DNA from: Corella eumyota
Taxonomy: Eukaryota; Chordata; Ascidiacea; Phlebobranchia; Corellidae
Assembly: GCA_963082875.1 (NCBI GenBank)
Contig: OY720097.1
Coordinates: 6,022,501-6,086,500 of the forward strand
Reading direction: 5' to 3'
DNA: 64,000 bases
Shown one piece after another: positions 15,601 through 28,764 of this stretch (the stretch's first letter is position 1; each line of letters starts with the position of its first letter). The position numbers were made by a program, and so were the translations under genes. The notes below the pieces were generated by a model. The model had not been told where the DNA came from. It ran no database searches and was given only the letters and a program-made list of their open reading frames with translations.

Positions 15601-18600
15601 CAAACTGGAAAAATCGGTCGCTAACCTGAATCCTTACAATCAAAATAATTAAAAACGCGATAAATATAAATAAACAGGGTTCTTTTTGGACAATGGTTTC
15701 TTTATGTGTTGGTGTAATTTTCGACATATCGTCACTTATCGAAATCCTGGGATAAACTCTTGGCTATTTTGCGAGATAACGACACGTGGCATTATTTTGA
15801 TTGATTAAAGCGCTAAGAAAATATAAAAAAAATACTGATCCGGAATATCACCGTAGGGTCTTTACCAAGACTATAAAATGTCACAATCAATAATTATTGT
15901 GACACGTCAAAGCAAACAACGCCAGGTGTAAGAGTAAGATATACCATTAAATATCGTTAAAATTGAATTAAATCCAATATACAAATTTTCAATAATGAAA
16001 TCATGTTACAATTCCATTTCAGGGGGATAAAAATCGAATCGTCGTTATCGCTACATCGGACGCAGCGGCTAAGCTACATTTAATTCGTAGTATTGTCAAA
16101 TTTAACCAACATTTGTTTATTTTAATTCGGCATACCAAAGACCTATTAAGACAGGACCCAGTCTCAATTCTTGGGCCATCGGAAACCGCAGTTTGCTATA
16201 TATTATTGATGGCAACACTAAACGTGATATATTGCAAGCCTTAGGGCAAGATGGACAATTTGTATTACACAATTCCGCAACATTAAGCCTAGTTTACGGT
16301 ATTAGTCGCTATGTAGACATATACAGTTTACATGTTCTGTTTACCATCCGTTCTAAGCGGAAACAAATTAGCAACACGCGTCAACGTAAAATACGACCTG
16401 ATCCATGCTATTTATAGCCGACTCTAAGTAAATTCTAAGCCTAAAAATGTCCGTCGCTGTGTATTGGAATTTGAACGTCGCGTACGTTTGGTTTTCGTCA
16501 TAGGCGCCACCAGGTTATGTTTGCGGGGAGACTTACGACATAACGCTAATTGGTGACGTATTTGACTCTGATGTTTGCTTAAATAAGAGGCGGGAGATTT
16601 GATATTAAGGCAAGTCCATGGCAACCAAATTCTAACTGTTTTAACTTTGGAAATTTGATGCTCACAATTAGGTTCAAACAATAGCCACTAAAAAGGTATA
16701 TTTAAATATGTAGTTCGAAATTATCCCAACAGAGGTGCCCTTTGATTTGCTACTCTAATAACAAACGTAAGAAAATTTAAGCTGCTTTCAGCAAAAAAAC
16801 AAGTTTGGATTTAAAAAAAGAAATTGATACCGGATCAAAAAAAAATTCGTTAGAGTTGTAAAATCTATCATCTGTCGATTTTTAGTCCAAGCGTTACGTT
16901 GTGCGTGCTCCAAGCGGCTACCCAGGAATTACCACTTAGTGATAATCAAGGTATTAACACCAAAATAACTTTAAAATCCCAGTGCAAATAGTAACACAAC
17001 AAATTCCACTTTGGGTAAACAAGGGCCTTAAAGTGCCACGAATGCCGAGTGACGTCACAAAATGAAGGGTTCGTGACGTAGAGACCAAGACCAACCACAT
17101 GCTGATTGGTTAATTGTTCATTGATCTTACTCCAAAGCAGTTAGGGTCATCTTAAGTGATTTTAAATGTCTATTTGAATGTATTTATAGCCGCTGACTGT
17201 GACTGGTACAACGTTGTTGTTGATTGTTAAATAGTAGTAGGTAAAGATGTCTTTCACCAAAAACAAACTATTTGTAGTAAACAAGGCTTAAATACTTGCC
17301 AAGTAAATTTGGTGGATTTTGGCGAGGTAATCAAGTGTGTCTTGAAAATTTGTTACTGTATTAACATGGCTTATAAGCCTGAAGTTCGTACAAGCTTGAT
17401 TGAACGCCATAAATTTTAAAAATTCTCCCTAAAATCACCAGAACTCCCATGAACTTTATGGTTTAAGATTTGTATATTGTAACAAAAATCAAATAATACC
17501 AACTCTCAAAACATCCACAAAATTAGTTCGATGGTAAATTTTACTTCCTTTAAAATGTTTGCAAGTTGTCAATCGCTTAATTGTTTATTGAAGAAAAGTG
17601 TGAACAGACAACTGTTAACAAGACTCCCCTTTACTGAAACAATAAGAGTGTTAATCGCAATTTGCAACTAAAAGGAAAGGAGAAATGTGTGAACGGATGC
17701 AACCAAGATAAGACAATAGGAGACATGTTAAAGCAAGCAAGTTTCCTTGTGTTATGTCTGACTGGGTACCAAAGACTTGAAAACAGTCGGACAAAGGCGT
17801 GAATCGACACCGGCAATTGTCAAGTTGGCCTGCGACACTTGAGAACAAAACATACCGCGGAAATGCAAATACAGTGGCCCGCTTAACAGGTGCATTTGCA
17901 GACACAGGGACAACGTAAAACAAACGTTTGTGACTATGTAAAAACATTCTAACAATGCATGCGGGTAGACCTGCACAAAGAGTTCAAACGAATATAAATA
18001 CAACGCCTTTTAATCAAACCGTTAAGCCCAAATGCAATTTATCACTTACTCGATACTATTGCAAATAAAAAGGGCTTAAAGAATTGTTGTAAAAATTTAA
18101 AGCACTGTTCAATTAAAGTGCGTTGGTTTAAATTCATTAAGGTGTCTAGAAGTAGGTTTATAAAGCGTTTAAAAAGGTCATGTCCTTCAAAAAATAAACG
18201 CCCAATTGCAGTAATAGTTTGAACAAATACAACCCCACAACAAAAACTCCAAAAAAATGAGATCAGGTTTTACATCCAAAGAAATTGGATATGGGAGAAG
18301 GGCCTAAAAAGATTTTTGATAAATGCCTCTAAGACATTTTTGGTTCCCCGAGATTGCAAGGACTTTAAATTGATATCGGTACATAAGATTATATCACTCG
18401 TGGGCCAATAAATTGTAATGTGCCATTATTTGAAAAAAAAAAAACTTTTGTAGGTAGGCGTCATTAAACGTTATTCACAAAGTACATTAACTTCAATTGC
18501 TTTTAGGGTAAATGATGGAGGTTGCAGACGTTGCTGCCCACACACAATTGCACGAAAGTAAATACACAGAATGACGGATGAATTTCCTTATCTAGTCAAT

Positions 18601-21600
18601 TAATCTACATTATACCACACAACACAAGTATGTAAATAAATTAATCTCAGTCTAAACAGTTTTAATTCATTCTTGAGTTCTTATGCTTTAACAGCGTCGA
18701 ATAAAGTAATGTCACAACCACTTTAGCAAAATAAATAAATTCAGGATTTCGAAATGAATTACCAGCAAGTTTGATGGTATTTTTTGCCGATTTTTATCAG
18801 AAACTTTAACATAAGAGTAAAAATTAAAATCACGTGACCACGTTGGCATTATGTAAATACTTGATCACGCAGTAGGTAAACATTTAAGCTCTCAGGGTTA
18901 AAAAATATCGTGTGTTGAATCATAAATATTGGAATTCATAAATATACAAATAAGAATTTTAAGAAATCCTTGTTTATTTTTAACAGTTGTCAACGACAGA
19001 TGAAACTTTCAAAGTAGATTATAATAAATTAAATGGAAATAAGGCCATTACTCTTCGACAGAATTAAAAACATATCAATCACTATAAAGGTGAACAACAA
19101 AGAACAAGTTACTTAAATCGTGTCATTAGTGCAACTTGCTTATAAGACCTCACACAGGAAATTTGTAGCAACTGGCAAATTTAAGGCTTCAGGCTAACTT
19201 AATGTGATTACGCTAGGCTAACGGCCGGAAGTTTCTAGCAATACGGCCGTTGTCTACACACAAAAAGTCACGTGTATGTAGCGCAGGCCATAACCTTAAC
19301 ATTCTTAATTTAATAATACCATGGGATTAGCCATACGATTGTTTTTGGTATAAACCGATTTATACGCCAACCAGACAAGGCTATAGGTGATTCATAAAAA
19401 AGCGACAGGGTAAAAAGATAGCATCTTCGGCGGTTAACCATGGTCTACCTGGCATGCTAGCACAGCATGTAATAGCGGGTACTAACTGGTGTTAAGTAAC
19501 GACTTTGCCTCTAACCCGTATCAAAAACGAAAGCTTTGTGGTCACCCAACGTCGGCCCTTGTTGTAAATAATCGGCGTAAACGCCACGCATTTGTAGGCA
19601 CGGTTAAGTCAGACTCCTTGACCGTATTTAGGTGGCCACTTAGAATGGCCGGTTTCCGATTCTGGAATTTTAACCAAGGTGAGAATGAAAATACTTGAAA
19701 CTGTTTCAACAACGCCAGATTCAAAACTTAATTAAATTTCACACCATACTGGGTATGTAATACTTTCTTAAAAACACAATCGATTTGGGGGGAAAAATAT
19801 GATCTCTTTCATTTATTATGTTAAGCAACGAGATAGTAAGGGTAATAATATAAATTTTTGTCATTTTATACCATAATTTTTCGTACACTTTTATTTACCT
19901 ATGTTTAATAGCCTACCACCTTGAAGAATTTAAGAGCGATAAAATGTCAAAATTCTCTTTAAGATAATGTTCAATTGCACTTCCAAGGGATTGTGTTTAA
20001 TTATTCATGCAGAGGCACAACCAACATATACAATTTCCATACATTTAACAGTTGTGTATAATATATCTAATTAATAATATATACGTAAAGACAAACGTAG
20101 ACCACCAGGATTTTACGGAACAAAAATTGCTGGCTTAGCTAAATAGATAACATAGCATTGTTTAGGCAAAGGTAGTAATTTGCACACCATTTACCAATAG
20201 ATTATCATTAAACCGACGTTGTATGTCAGTCATATGGCAGTGGCTGTCAAATTTTAGTTTAACACTTTGGTTGGACAAATCTTATCAACTGTGATTTTTT
20301 CAAACAATTTCTTAAAAACTTTTTTAAAGCGTTTACCATTTCATCATTAAGATTAGTGCTAAAAACTATCCATGTAATGTTTTTTTTATTTTGAGAATCA
20401 AATGTCAATTACTAATGTAGATTGAGCGAAAAGAATGTGATAAAATACATCGGGGTGTGGTATATGTGGTTAGCTGGGTAGCTTGAAAATGATCAATGTG
20501 ATAAGGTCATAACTGACCATTTAGCGTATTTGATCTCGGACATAATTTGTTTGGTCAAACCGAAGAGCACTCAGGTCCTGGCTACTTGCCTAAAAACAAC
20601 ATAGCCTCGTTCTGACCAGGCCTGAAAACGAATCCTGGCCGGTTTCTGCTTAGCGGTTCCACACGTTTCATCCATCATTGGAAGGTACACAAACTTTTTG
20701 TGATGACAATTGTTCTGGTGCTACGTCATATTAGAAAGGAGGCACTTCGTGTTGATATAACAAATACTTTTACGCCGCAACGTTTTAAGCGATTACTGGC
20801 GTGACGTAACGGTAGCGGTGATGTCATAAACTAAATATTGATGTGCACATCCAGCAGAATTGCGAAACCATAACAAGAAAATTCCTAAAGGTATTTCAAA
20901 TACGTAACCACCTTTAGATTTGTGACGCCGCTACCTTAATAACCGGAGATCCCTCAATACCCTCCCATGTGGTCTCAAGGCCACAATCAATATGACGTCA
21001 TACCGGTCTTTTAACCCTTAGTCGTCGGCAGAGCCGGCACGTCTATCATTTTAACTTTCCTTTTATAGTGAATGGAGTGATGGCTGGTTAACGAGGCACC
21101 TACTCTCGGGAGACATATAAACTTAACCTTGTCTTTGTGATAAACCGTAATTAATTAGACGCTAAATATCAAAAGAACCAAGTGGTTTGGTAATATAAAA
21201 AATAAATAAAGTTTTACACAAGTAAATGTAAGATAGAAAGGTTACAAGAGGCAAACTTTAAAATCTACACCGCAACAGCTAGTAAAATTGCTTGCCCCAA
21301 AGTAACAAGCAAAATTGTGGTAAAAATGGCTTTTCTCAAACACAAAAACCAAACGTTACATCATATTTATTTTTAAAATGATCAAAACCGCACCCATAAT
21401 TCACGATTGAAGGCTCGCAGATACCCCTTATATAAATGCAATAAACTGCACAGTTAAATACTTCCTTTAACTAATGAATGTATCCTAGTTATAAGTTATT
21501 GAACTAAAGAAGAGCCGACCGTTTATGTTTATGGGAGTATTAGACAGACAGACTTGGTCTTGTGAAGTCATGTCTTCTGTTTAGACCTATCAATCACCAC

Positions 21601-24600
21601 ACCATTCAAACAAACCCGTCCAATCTCTCTTTTGTAAGGTTGACAAGAAATAAATGTAATGCAAAAAGATATACTTTAATTTACATATCAAATTGCAACC
21701 CATTTTTAATACACTTTACACTTTATACAATCATTTTATTCCAAATAGGTATATAAAAACGTTGCATTTCTGCAACAGAGTGTGCAAAAACTAACATTGA
21801 TTACCAAAGTTATTTCAGTTTTATTTCATCTAAATTTAGTAAAAGGAAAGTGCGTGCACCATGGTATGCATAATATTTTAGCGTAAATTCGGGAATATAA
21901 ACTTAGACAATAGATTTCTGTCAATGACAGGTGGATATATAAGCCACGTTGATACAACATACCACCCATACAAACTATACGCTTTATGGTACAACAATAG
22001 GCCGCGCAATCGGCCACTTGCCTTCAAATGACCACTGTATATGCCGGAACAAAATTTGGTAACGCAACTTATCCTTTAAGGACTGTACATCCCGTGTAAA
22101 TATGTTTTACTTGGAAGCACAGGTATTTTATTCTAAAAGAGTTGTACGTTCGGCTATGCCTCGCTGTAGAATATGATTGGCACTTACGAAGCGTTGTTGG
22201 AAGGTAGTGAGAGAGATAGCTAGGTCTATTGTTGTCATATTTTCCGCCGCCAAAAATAAAGACGCGGAATTATTGCGACACAAAGGGTGGACACGAATGT
22301 AAATCCGGACGGGTAAACGGATTATATTGAAAAATAGACGACAGACACTTACTAGGTCGAGGTAAACACAACAGTTACAACAGCATTCCATAAAATCTTT
22401 GCAGCCTTATTTTGGCAGCCTAATGTTTTTGATGTGTGACCTTAGTTTAAAATACACACTAGTTCGGTTAATAAATATTTTAAATTGGCGGTCTTAGGAA
22501 CGTTACGGTTCGTTTCATCCTTCTGATGAAATCCGGTAAGGGGCGAGGCACTAGTAATCTTAATTATGAAAACAGAGCGTGCATGACTAAAGCCGCGATA
22601 TTTTTACTGTTTACAAAAGAAGGTCCAAGCCTGCTTAGGTTACAGACTTAGTCTTGGTGCTTAGCCGACTGCCTGAAAGGGTAATTGCTTGATTTGCAAT
22701 GCATGTGGGCGACAAAGTTCTTGAAAGGGTTTTAGAGTTGCAACTAGAAGCTTAGACCGTCATGGAAATGCTACAACTGTAATCCAAACTATGTACACGA
22801 CAACGGAAAAACTAGATTTCGACTGATAGATTTTTCCATCGACCGCCATGGCAGACTGTTGTTGCTGTAGCATAAGACATATGACTTATTGACGTGTGTA
22901 AAGTTACCTACCAGGCTACCAGTATGCTGATAGTAAATCCCTTTTTAAAACGAACAGTTGTTCCAATTTAACATGTTCTTTGTTTGCACAGGTTGTCGCC
23001 TTTTTGCAATGTGCAATTTGTTATATTAGTCACCATGATTGAATTATAAAATTAAATATGGTTGTAGAATTTAATTTCGAGCAGCTGTGTTTGTAGCTGT
23101 AAACCTTTTGTAGTTGGCCCAACCCGGCAAATAATTCCGGGTTTTTACTACTTAAGAATTCAAGTGCCGGTAAAAATGTGTATTGCCCTTAACAAACATG
23201 GCGTCCTATTCAAGCCTACACTTGAAGCTCAAATTGAATATTCTTTTAACACAATAGAACAATATTAGTTATCGAATCGACATGACGTAACAATTACTTA
23301 TGCAGTTAGATAGATAACAAATTAACTTTGTATCAGATTGTTTTTAAATGGACAAAATTATAGGTGTTATTTTTTCCGGTTTAAATTAAACTCCGTCTGA
23401 TCAAAAATAACACGAGGCTTCAAAACGCTTTCGCGGGTCAGATATCCAAAATGGAATTCCAGTCACGGGAAAATGGACACATCAATCGGTTTGTGATAAA
23501 AAGAAGGTTTATTTAATGCTGTCGCGAGTGTTTACGTTATGGTAAGTGAATTTAAAGTTGCATACAGTGAAAATTGGACGACGTAGCTACAGTTTACCTA
23601 GCGTGCGCATGCTCAATTATAACACGACCGCAACCTTCAGTTACTATTTTAAAACATAGCCAAAACAGTGTTTTAAAATTAAATTGAAATGCCTTTTTTA
23701 CCATTTTTATGTCCCTGAATAACTAAGGTTTAAGGGCGTTTGCGACATTTACAAAGCAAACAGCTAAATATAGCGTTATTATACAGCACCTGCCAAGACT
23801 GATATTGTCTTGTTATGATTAAGGGAGCCAAACCGTTGCGTAGTATCACGCAATGTAGTAGCACAACAATGGGGAACGCCCCACCATATCTACACCATAG
23901 CAATAACCTGCACCATTACAAATATATTTGTTTAGTCATAATCGTATTGTTATCATACAAAGCGTGGGGTCGGTTAGCGTGCGAAGAACGTTCGGAACTA
24001 CATTTGTCGTCACCCGCTATTCTATGAGATGCCACTTTCAGCAGAAAGTCAGAGTCACGCGAATTTAAGACCGCGTTTTCAGGCGACATAAAACGTGCGC
24101 TTCCCGTCAATGCATTGTCCCCGTTGCGTCTTTTGTTGACGTAATAAACAAAACCTGGGTGAGAAAACATGTTGACAAGCCACACATTGGGGCGCGAACC
24201 TAGGTGTTGATTAAATGCTCGATTAATTGATCACGTCGAATCGTTGATCGAACGATTTTTCGTGTTGAAAATTAAGCCTAGCTGATAAAGGGAAATCAAG
24301 CTCCTGTATCCAGTTACTTTGGGATCTTTATTCTTCACAGCGCGGAGGGCGTGCTAATGTGTCCCGAAAAACAACTAACAGGTAATTGGATATTTAGCTG
24401 GTTTCAGATTAACTGAGTTCAAAACTTAAATAACTAGTGGAAAGTATTTTTGTAACGTTGTCATAAGGAATACGTGGGGTCAAATTTGATACTTTAACAT
24501 AGGATAATGTACTTGGAGTAGGTATGGTTTATTTATAAAGCTTTTGGGATAAAAATAGAGCAAAATATTGTGATTGTTTTTTCTGCAACCTTGTGGTTAT

Positions 24601-27600
24601 TCATATTCTCAGTAATCAAATCAACAACACAAGATTCAAATTACATTTAACTGTGTGACGTAATATTTTCAAAATACAAATTGTTACGCCACCCAAACAC
24701 ATTCGGCTTTTTACTTTCAAGTTATGACTCCGATTCAGGGTATTGGACAAAACAAAAGAGATAGTCACTTTGACAAAACAGGATAACGCGTTAGACCACC
24801 AAAATACTAAACAACTTTCAAATACGCAGAACTACAGCGGGAAAAAAATTCGCCTTACATATTCATTTACAATATTTGGAAATCAAAACAAAAACTGAAA
24901 TGGTTCATATCTTACTCGTAAATGGAACATTACCCACAACTATACCACATCGTAAAGTGAGCGTAATAATAAACAACTCTCCTTGTTTGTTATCGTATTA
25001 CGGGGTGTCTCAGTTACAAATTTCGCAATGAATTTAATTTTTTACAAATTTAAATCTTACCGATCTTAAATTAGCCTCTAGCTAGCGATTTATAAAGAAA
25101 AATAAACAATGTATCTTGTGTTCAAGTATATATATCTGGCTCGCAAAATCTGATTTATCACAAACAAAACCACAATACGAAAATAACACGTATTATAAAA
25201 TACACAACACATAATAGGAAATCTATCAACATTGAATTCAACATAAATGTTAACCTTATTTCACCTATTTTGATTTATGTATTTTAAGGTAAAATATAAA
25301 AATAACTCACGTTTCTAGTTATTCTATTGTCCAAACATTGACCTAAAATAAAACAAAATTTTGTAATTAAATTAAATGCTAATATTAGTAAACAAAAGGT
25401 GTTAAATTAAGAAGCTAAATTAACTGTTAGGTTAGGTGTATGTATATGTGAAACTCGATTATAGTCATGTTGCATTTGTGAATTACAAAATATATGACGT
25501 CATTTCAAATGTACCAAATTTTAATAAATTTAACCAAAGCGATTACAAATGAGTTTCGAGATAGAAACGATACTCTTTGCCTTTAACAGATAATGTTTGT
25601 TATTACAGCAACCGCGGCAGAATTCTCTTAACATTAAAGGCTAATGCGACTTCGCCTTCAACGACCCAGCGATTTTTGTGCATTTTTAGGCAAAAAACGG
25701 CGCTTTTTTGATTTTTTTCGACGTCGGCAGACAGTAAGTTTCCTGTGTCCCGTTTGCAAGCCTAGAGATTTGTTTCTATTTACTAAAAATAAAGCGATCG
25801 GCGCATACACGGTACCTGGGGCTATAGTAAGAAAGGCTAAGACCTTCGAGCCTTTGTTAATGTTGCTAAACTGTTATACAACAAATTTGAACTATTTACT
25901 AATTCGGTGCTAATTAAATCGGCATCGACACTCGGCTGTTTTAATTAAGTGATGAAGGGTTAACTTGGTCATTTCCGTTTTTTAATTTTCTTTTTGACTC
26001 TTCATGTTAGTAGATGAAGCCCACATAAAACGGCATGTTATTTTAAAAGTTATTCTTAAACATGGTATATATAATATCCACTTATCAGTCGATATCGTGC
26101 GGTTCGATAAGAGACCGGCGAATATTCGATAAAACAGAAAATCAACACACAACACTTATGTATAACGGAAAACTCGCGTAGCTATCCAACACTTGACGAA
26201 AATAAACCGGTATTTGGGAAAAAAGTATTTTTAAAAATGCAGTTTATTGAATAATACCATGATATTTTAAGTAGTTTTTCTAAAAATAAATCTTTTTGAA
26301 ATTCTAAATGGTACAGAGTTTTGTCATTTCAGTTGCGTTAAAGCCTTAGTATTTTGCAAAAGCGGTTATATATAAACCAAAGCAGCTATGTTCAAAAATG
26401 TAAACTCGTCTTAACCGTTTTTCATCGCACCGATTACCCCAGACCCCGACAGTTCGTTGAGGTGCTATGAAAAAGTGCGTGACCCATAACGGGCCACCAG
26501 CAAAATATGCAAGACATATTCTTATCGTGGCTAAACTACCATGAATCCATAAATTTTAGCTCATAGCAAAATCATAAGCTCGCTGGCCTTGTGCCTCTGT
26601 GTGTGTAGGTACAGAAGATAGCTGTTTAACAACGTTCTGTCACGTAAAGTAAACGAGCGTGAAATTTAACCAGCGCGCTCAATACACACATTTGTCAGCT
26701 TTTTTATGACAATGGCTTAGGAATTAAGTATTTTAAATACGCGCAATGCACTGTTCGACAGCATGAGTAAACAAATAGTGCGGTAAACTTCGTCATGGGA
26801 TTTCTAATTATAACAGAGCGCGTGCCCATGGCATAGTTACACAATCAACACTAAATCTCACCGTTTATGTATCCAATAAACAATGTCAGGCATGTTATTG
26901 CCGTAGTCCATTTTAAATGCATTTCTTAGGCAATGTCCCGATGTCGAGGTAGCTGATTTGGTCTTGGTCTTTTCCAAGCAGAAAACTACCCTTCTCTTTG
27001 TCGAAAGTTGCGCTGGTCTATACAATTATATCCGGCATAGGTTGGCCATCAAATAAAATACCTTTTTCAACTAAACATAAAAACTACAAAAGCTTCTGTA
27101 GATTACAAAAAGTCATATTTTATTATCGGCTTCAAAATTTAATTTTCTACCTTTACAGCCTATACAGTTGTTAACATTTTTGCTTTTTATCAAATGCAAA
27201 GTACAAAGGTAGATGTTCTTAGTACGTAAATAAAAGTTAGTTTTAAAACCTAAAACACACACCAATGACGTAATACAATAAACTTCTTTGACTTTTACTA
27301 AAAAATGTTGAACTTTTGAGCCCCGTCTTGTTAATTGAATTCATCGAAACTTAACCGATATCACTAAAATAAACACTGCAAATTTAACGCCGGGAAAAAA
27401 CAGTCCAAAGTTCGTACTAGAAAGAATTTTCCCTCGGCGGAAAAATAAAGCACAATTCCCGGGGAACGTACCCGCGAGCCGCGATGTATTCAAGTGTAAA
27501 ATTTCTTCTTGGGACGGAACTAGAACTGCGATTAAATCTTATATAAATACTTGCTAATTGTTTGGCCTAATGCTTACTATCTATGACAAAACCTACTACT

Positions 27601-28764
27601 AATTTCCATATTCACCGCTTCACTATTTTATTCTTACTTCTAACAAGCTTGATGTATTTGATTCAACTGAAGCACTTTTCAGAAATTCCTGTGTTTGTTT
27701 TGCGAACAAAAGAAGATAAGGTATGGGATGCAGGGCGCCCTCGCGCGAAACGTTTGTCGCATACTTGAAATTATTGACAATTTTACGAATAAGTAAACTA
27801 AAGCATTTGTCGACCAATCTCCAGCGGGCTTAAGTTTGAGACCTAGTATTGGTAGTTTTATTTCTTTTCAACAAACTTTTCACAACAACTTATAAAAAAA
27901 AAAACTAAATTAATTTTTTAAGCCCAAACTTACAAACAATCTTTTTTTTACCAAAACTAATAATATCTGACTTTATACTAAAATTTGAATTATATAAAAC
28001 TGTTTTTATAAACTCTGACATAAACTTAGTCCTAAAACAATAAAACGAAACTATTCAGTTTAACATATCAGATGTATTTGCGGCAAAATAAACGGCATAT
28101 CACAGACGACTCAACAGCACCACCGTGCGGATGAATTTAAACGCATAGAGAAAGGTAGTTGACAACATAGCTATCCACGTATTTAAAAGCAACAGATTTG
28201 AAGCATGTGATGTTTTTTATAACATTTTAAACTTGATATTGTAAGTTGGACATATTATTTATTATAAAAAGGTAGCAACAAAGGTTGAATAATTCAGGGT
28301 AATGCGATTAATTAAATATTATACCAACAGAAAAATTGTTACAGAAAAAAAATGGGGACGTGTGCAAAACCATGCTTACAATGTTGAAAAAAAATGAGAA
28401 TAAAAGAAAATAAAGCAGTTCGGAGAATTAAAAATAAAATAAATTAACGCCCAAAAAATAAAATATCGACAGTCGATGTACCGAAGAAATACGCATTCGT
28501 TGTATTAAATAAAAAATAAAGAAACCATAACATAACATGCCTTAAAAAAAGCAAACACAAAAACACAAGCAGTGAACAATTTTTACCAATTTCTTAAATA
28601 AATTTAACAAAAACATACGAATAAAACTCATACAACAACTTTTTTAACAAAAATGCAACGATTGGTGACGTCATATGATAGATCGTCGACATGTATTGCA
28701 CGAAATTCGAAATATTCAAAAAATGGGTTAAAAATGAGAACCGCTAGCTGATGCCGAAGAGCAC
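6601..28764. other. Long stretch without a recognisable gene (about 22 kb)
   Basis: I see no exon, tRNA, rRNA or transposon that I can support. The longest open frames (about 112 codons at 8479-8817 minus, 98 at 17651-17947 minus, 89 at 25644-25913 plus) have no recognisable domain and read like chance frames. By eye, base composition up to about 27.8 kb is richer in GC than the strongly AT-rich DNA to the right. Perfect TGACGTCA palindromes occur at 12713, 12735, 15036, 17050, 20993, 25495 and 28666. The stretch may hold the first FRAS1 intron with its first exon, distal enhancers, or simply the intergenic space between FRAS1 and FNIP. From about 27.9 to 28.76 kb the sequence is A-rich and probably includes the FNIP 3' UTR. 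Confidence 0.5.
12713..12742. promoter_or_regulatory. Paired CRE palindromes
   Basis: Two perfect TGACGTCA sites at 12713-12720 and 12735-12742 are spaced 22 bp apart, each followed by a similar TAA-containing flank. This is a short direct duplication of a CREB/ATF-type site. Two helical turns of spacing would put both sites on one face of the DNA, so it is a reasonable enhancer or promoter candidate. No gene is visible beside it. Confidence 0.4.

Noticed and set aside
16424-17947. Open frames at 16424-16681 and 17651-17947 (minus)
   Set aside because: No family similarity is recognised and several frames overlap each other; they are treated as chance.
22128-22391. Minus-strand frame starting MECCCNCCVYLDL before a perfect GTAAGT donor, a possible FRAS1 first exon
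   Set aside because: There is no hydrophobic signal-peptide core, and a stop lies just upstream. The donor match alone is weak evidence in 23 kb.
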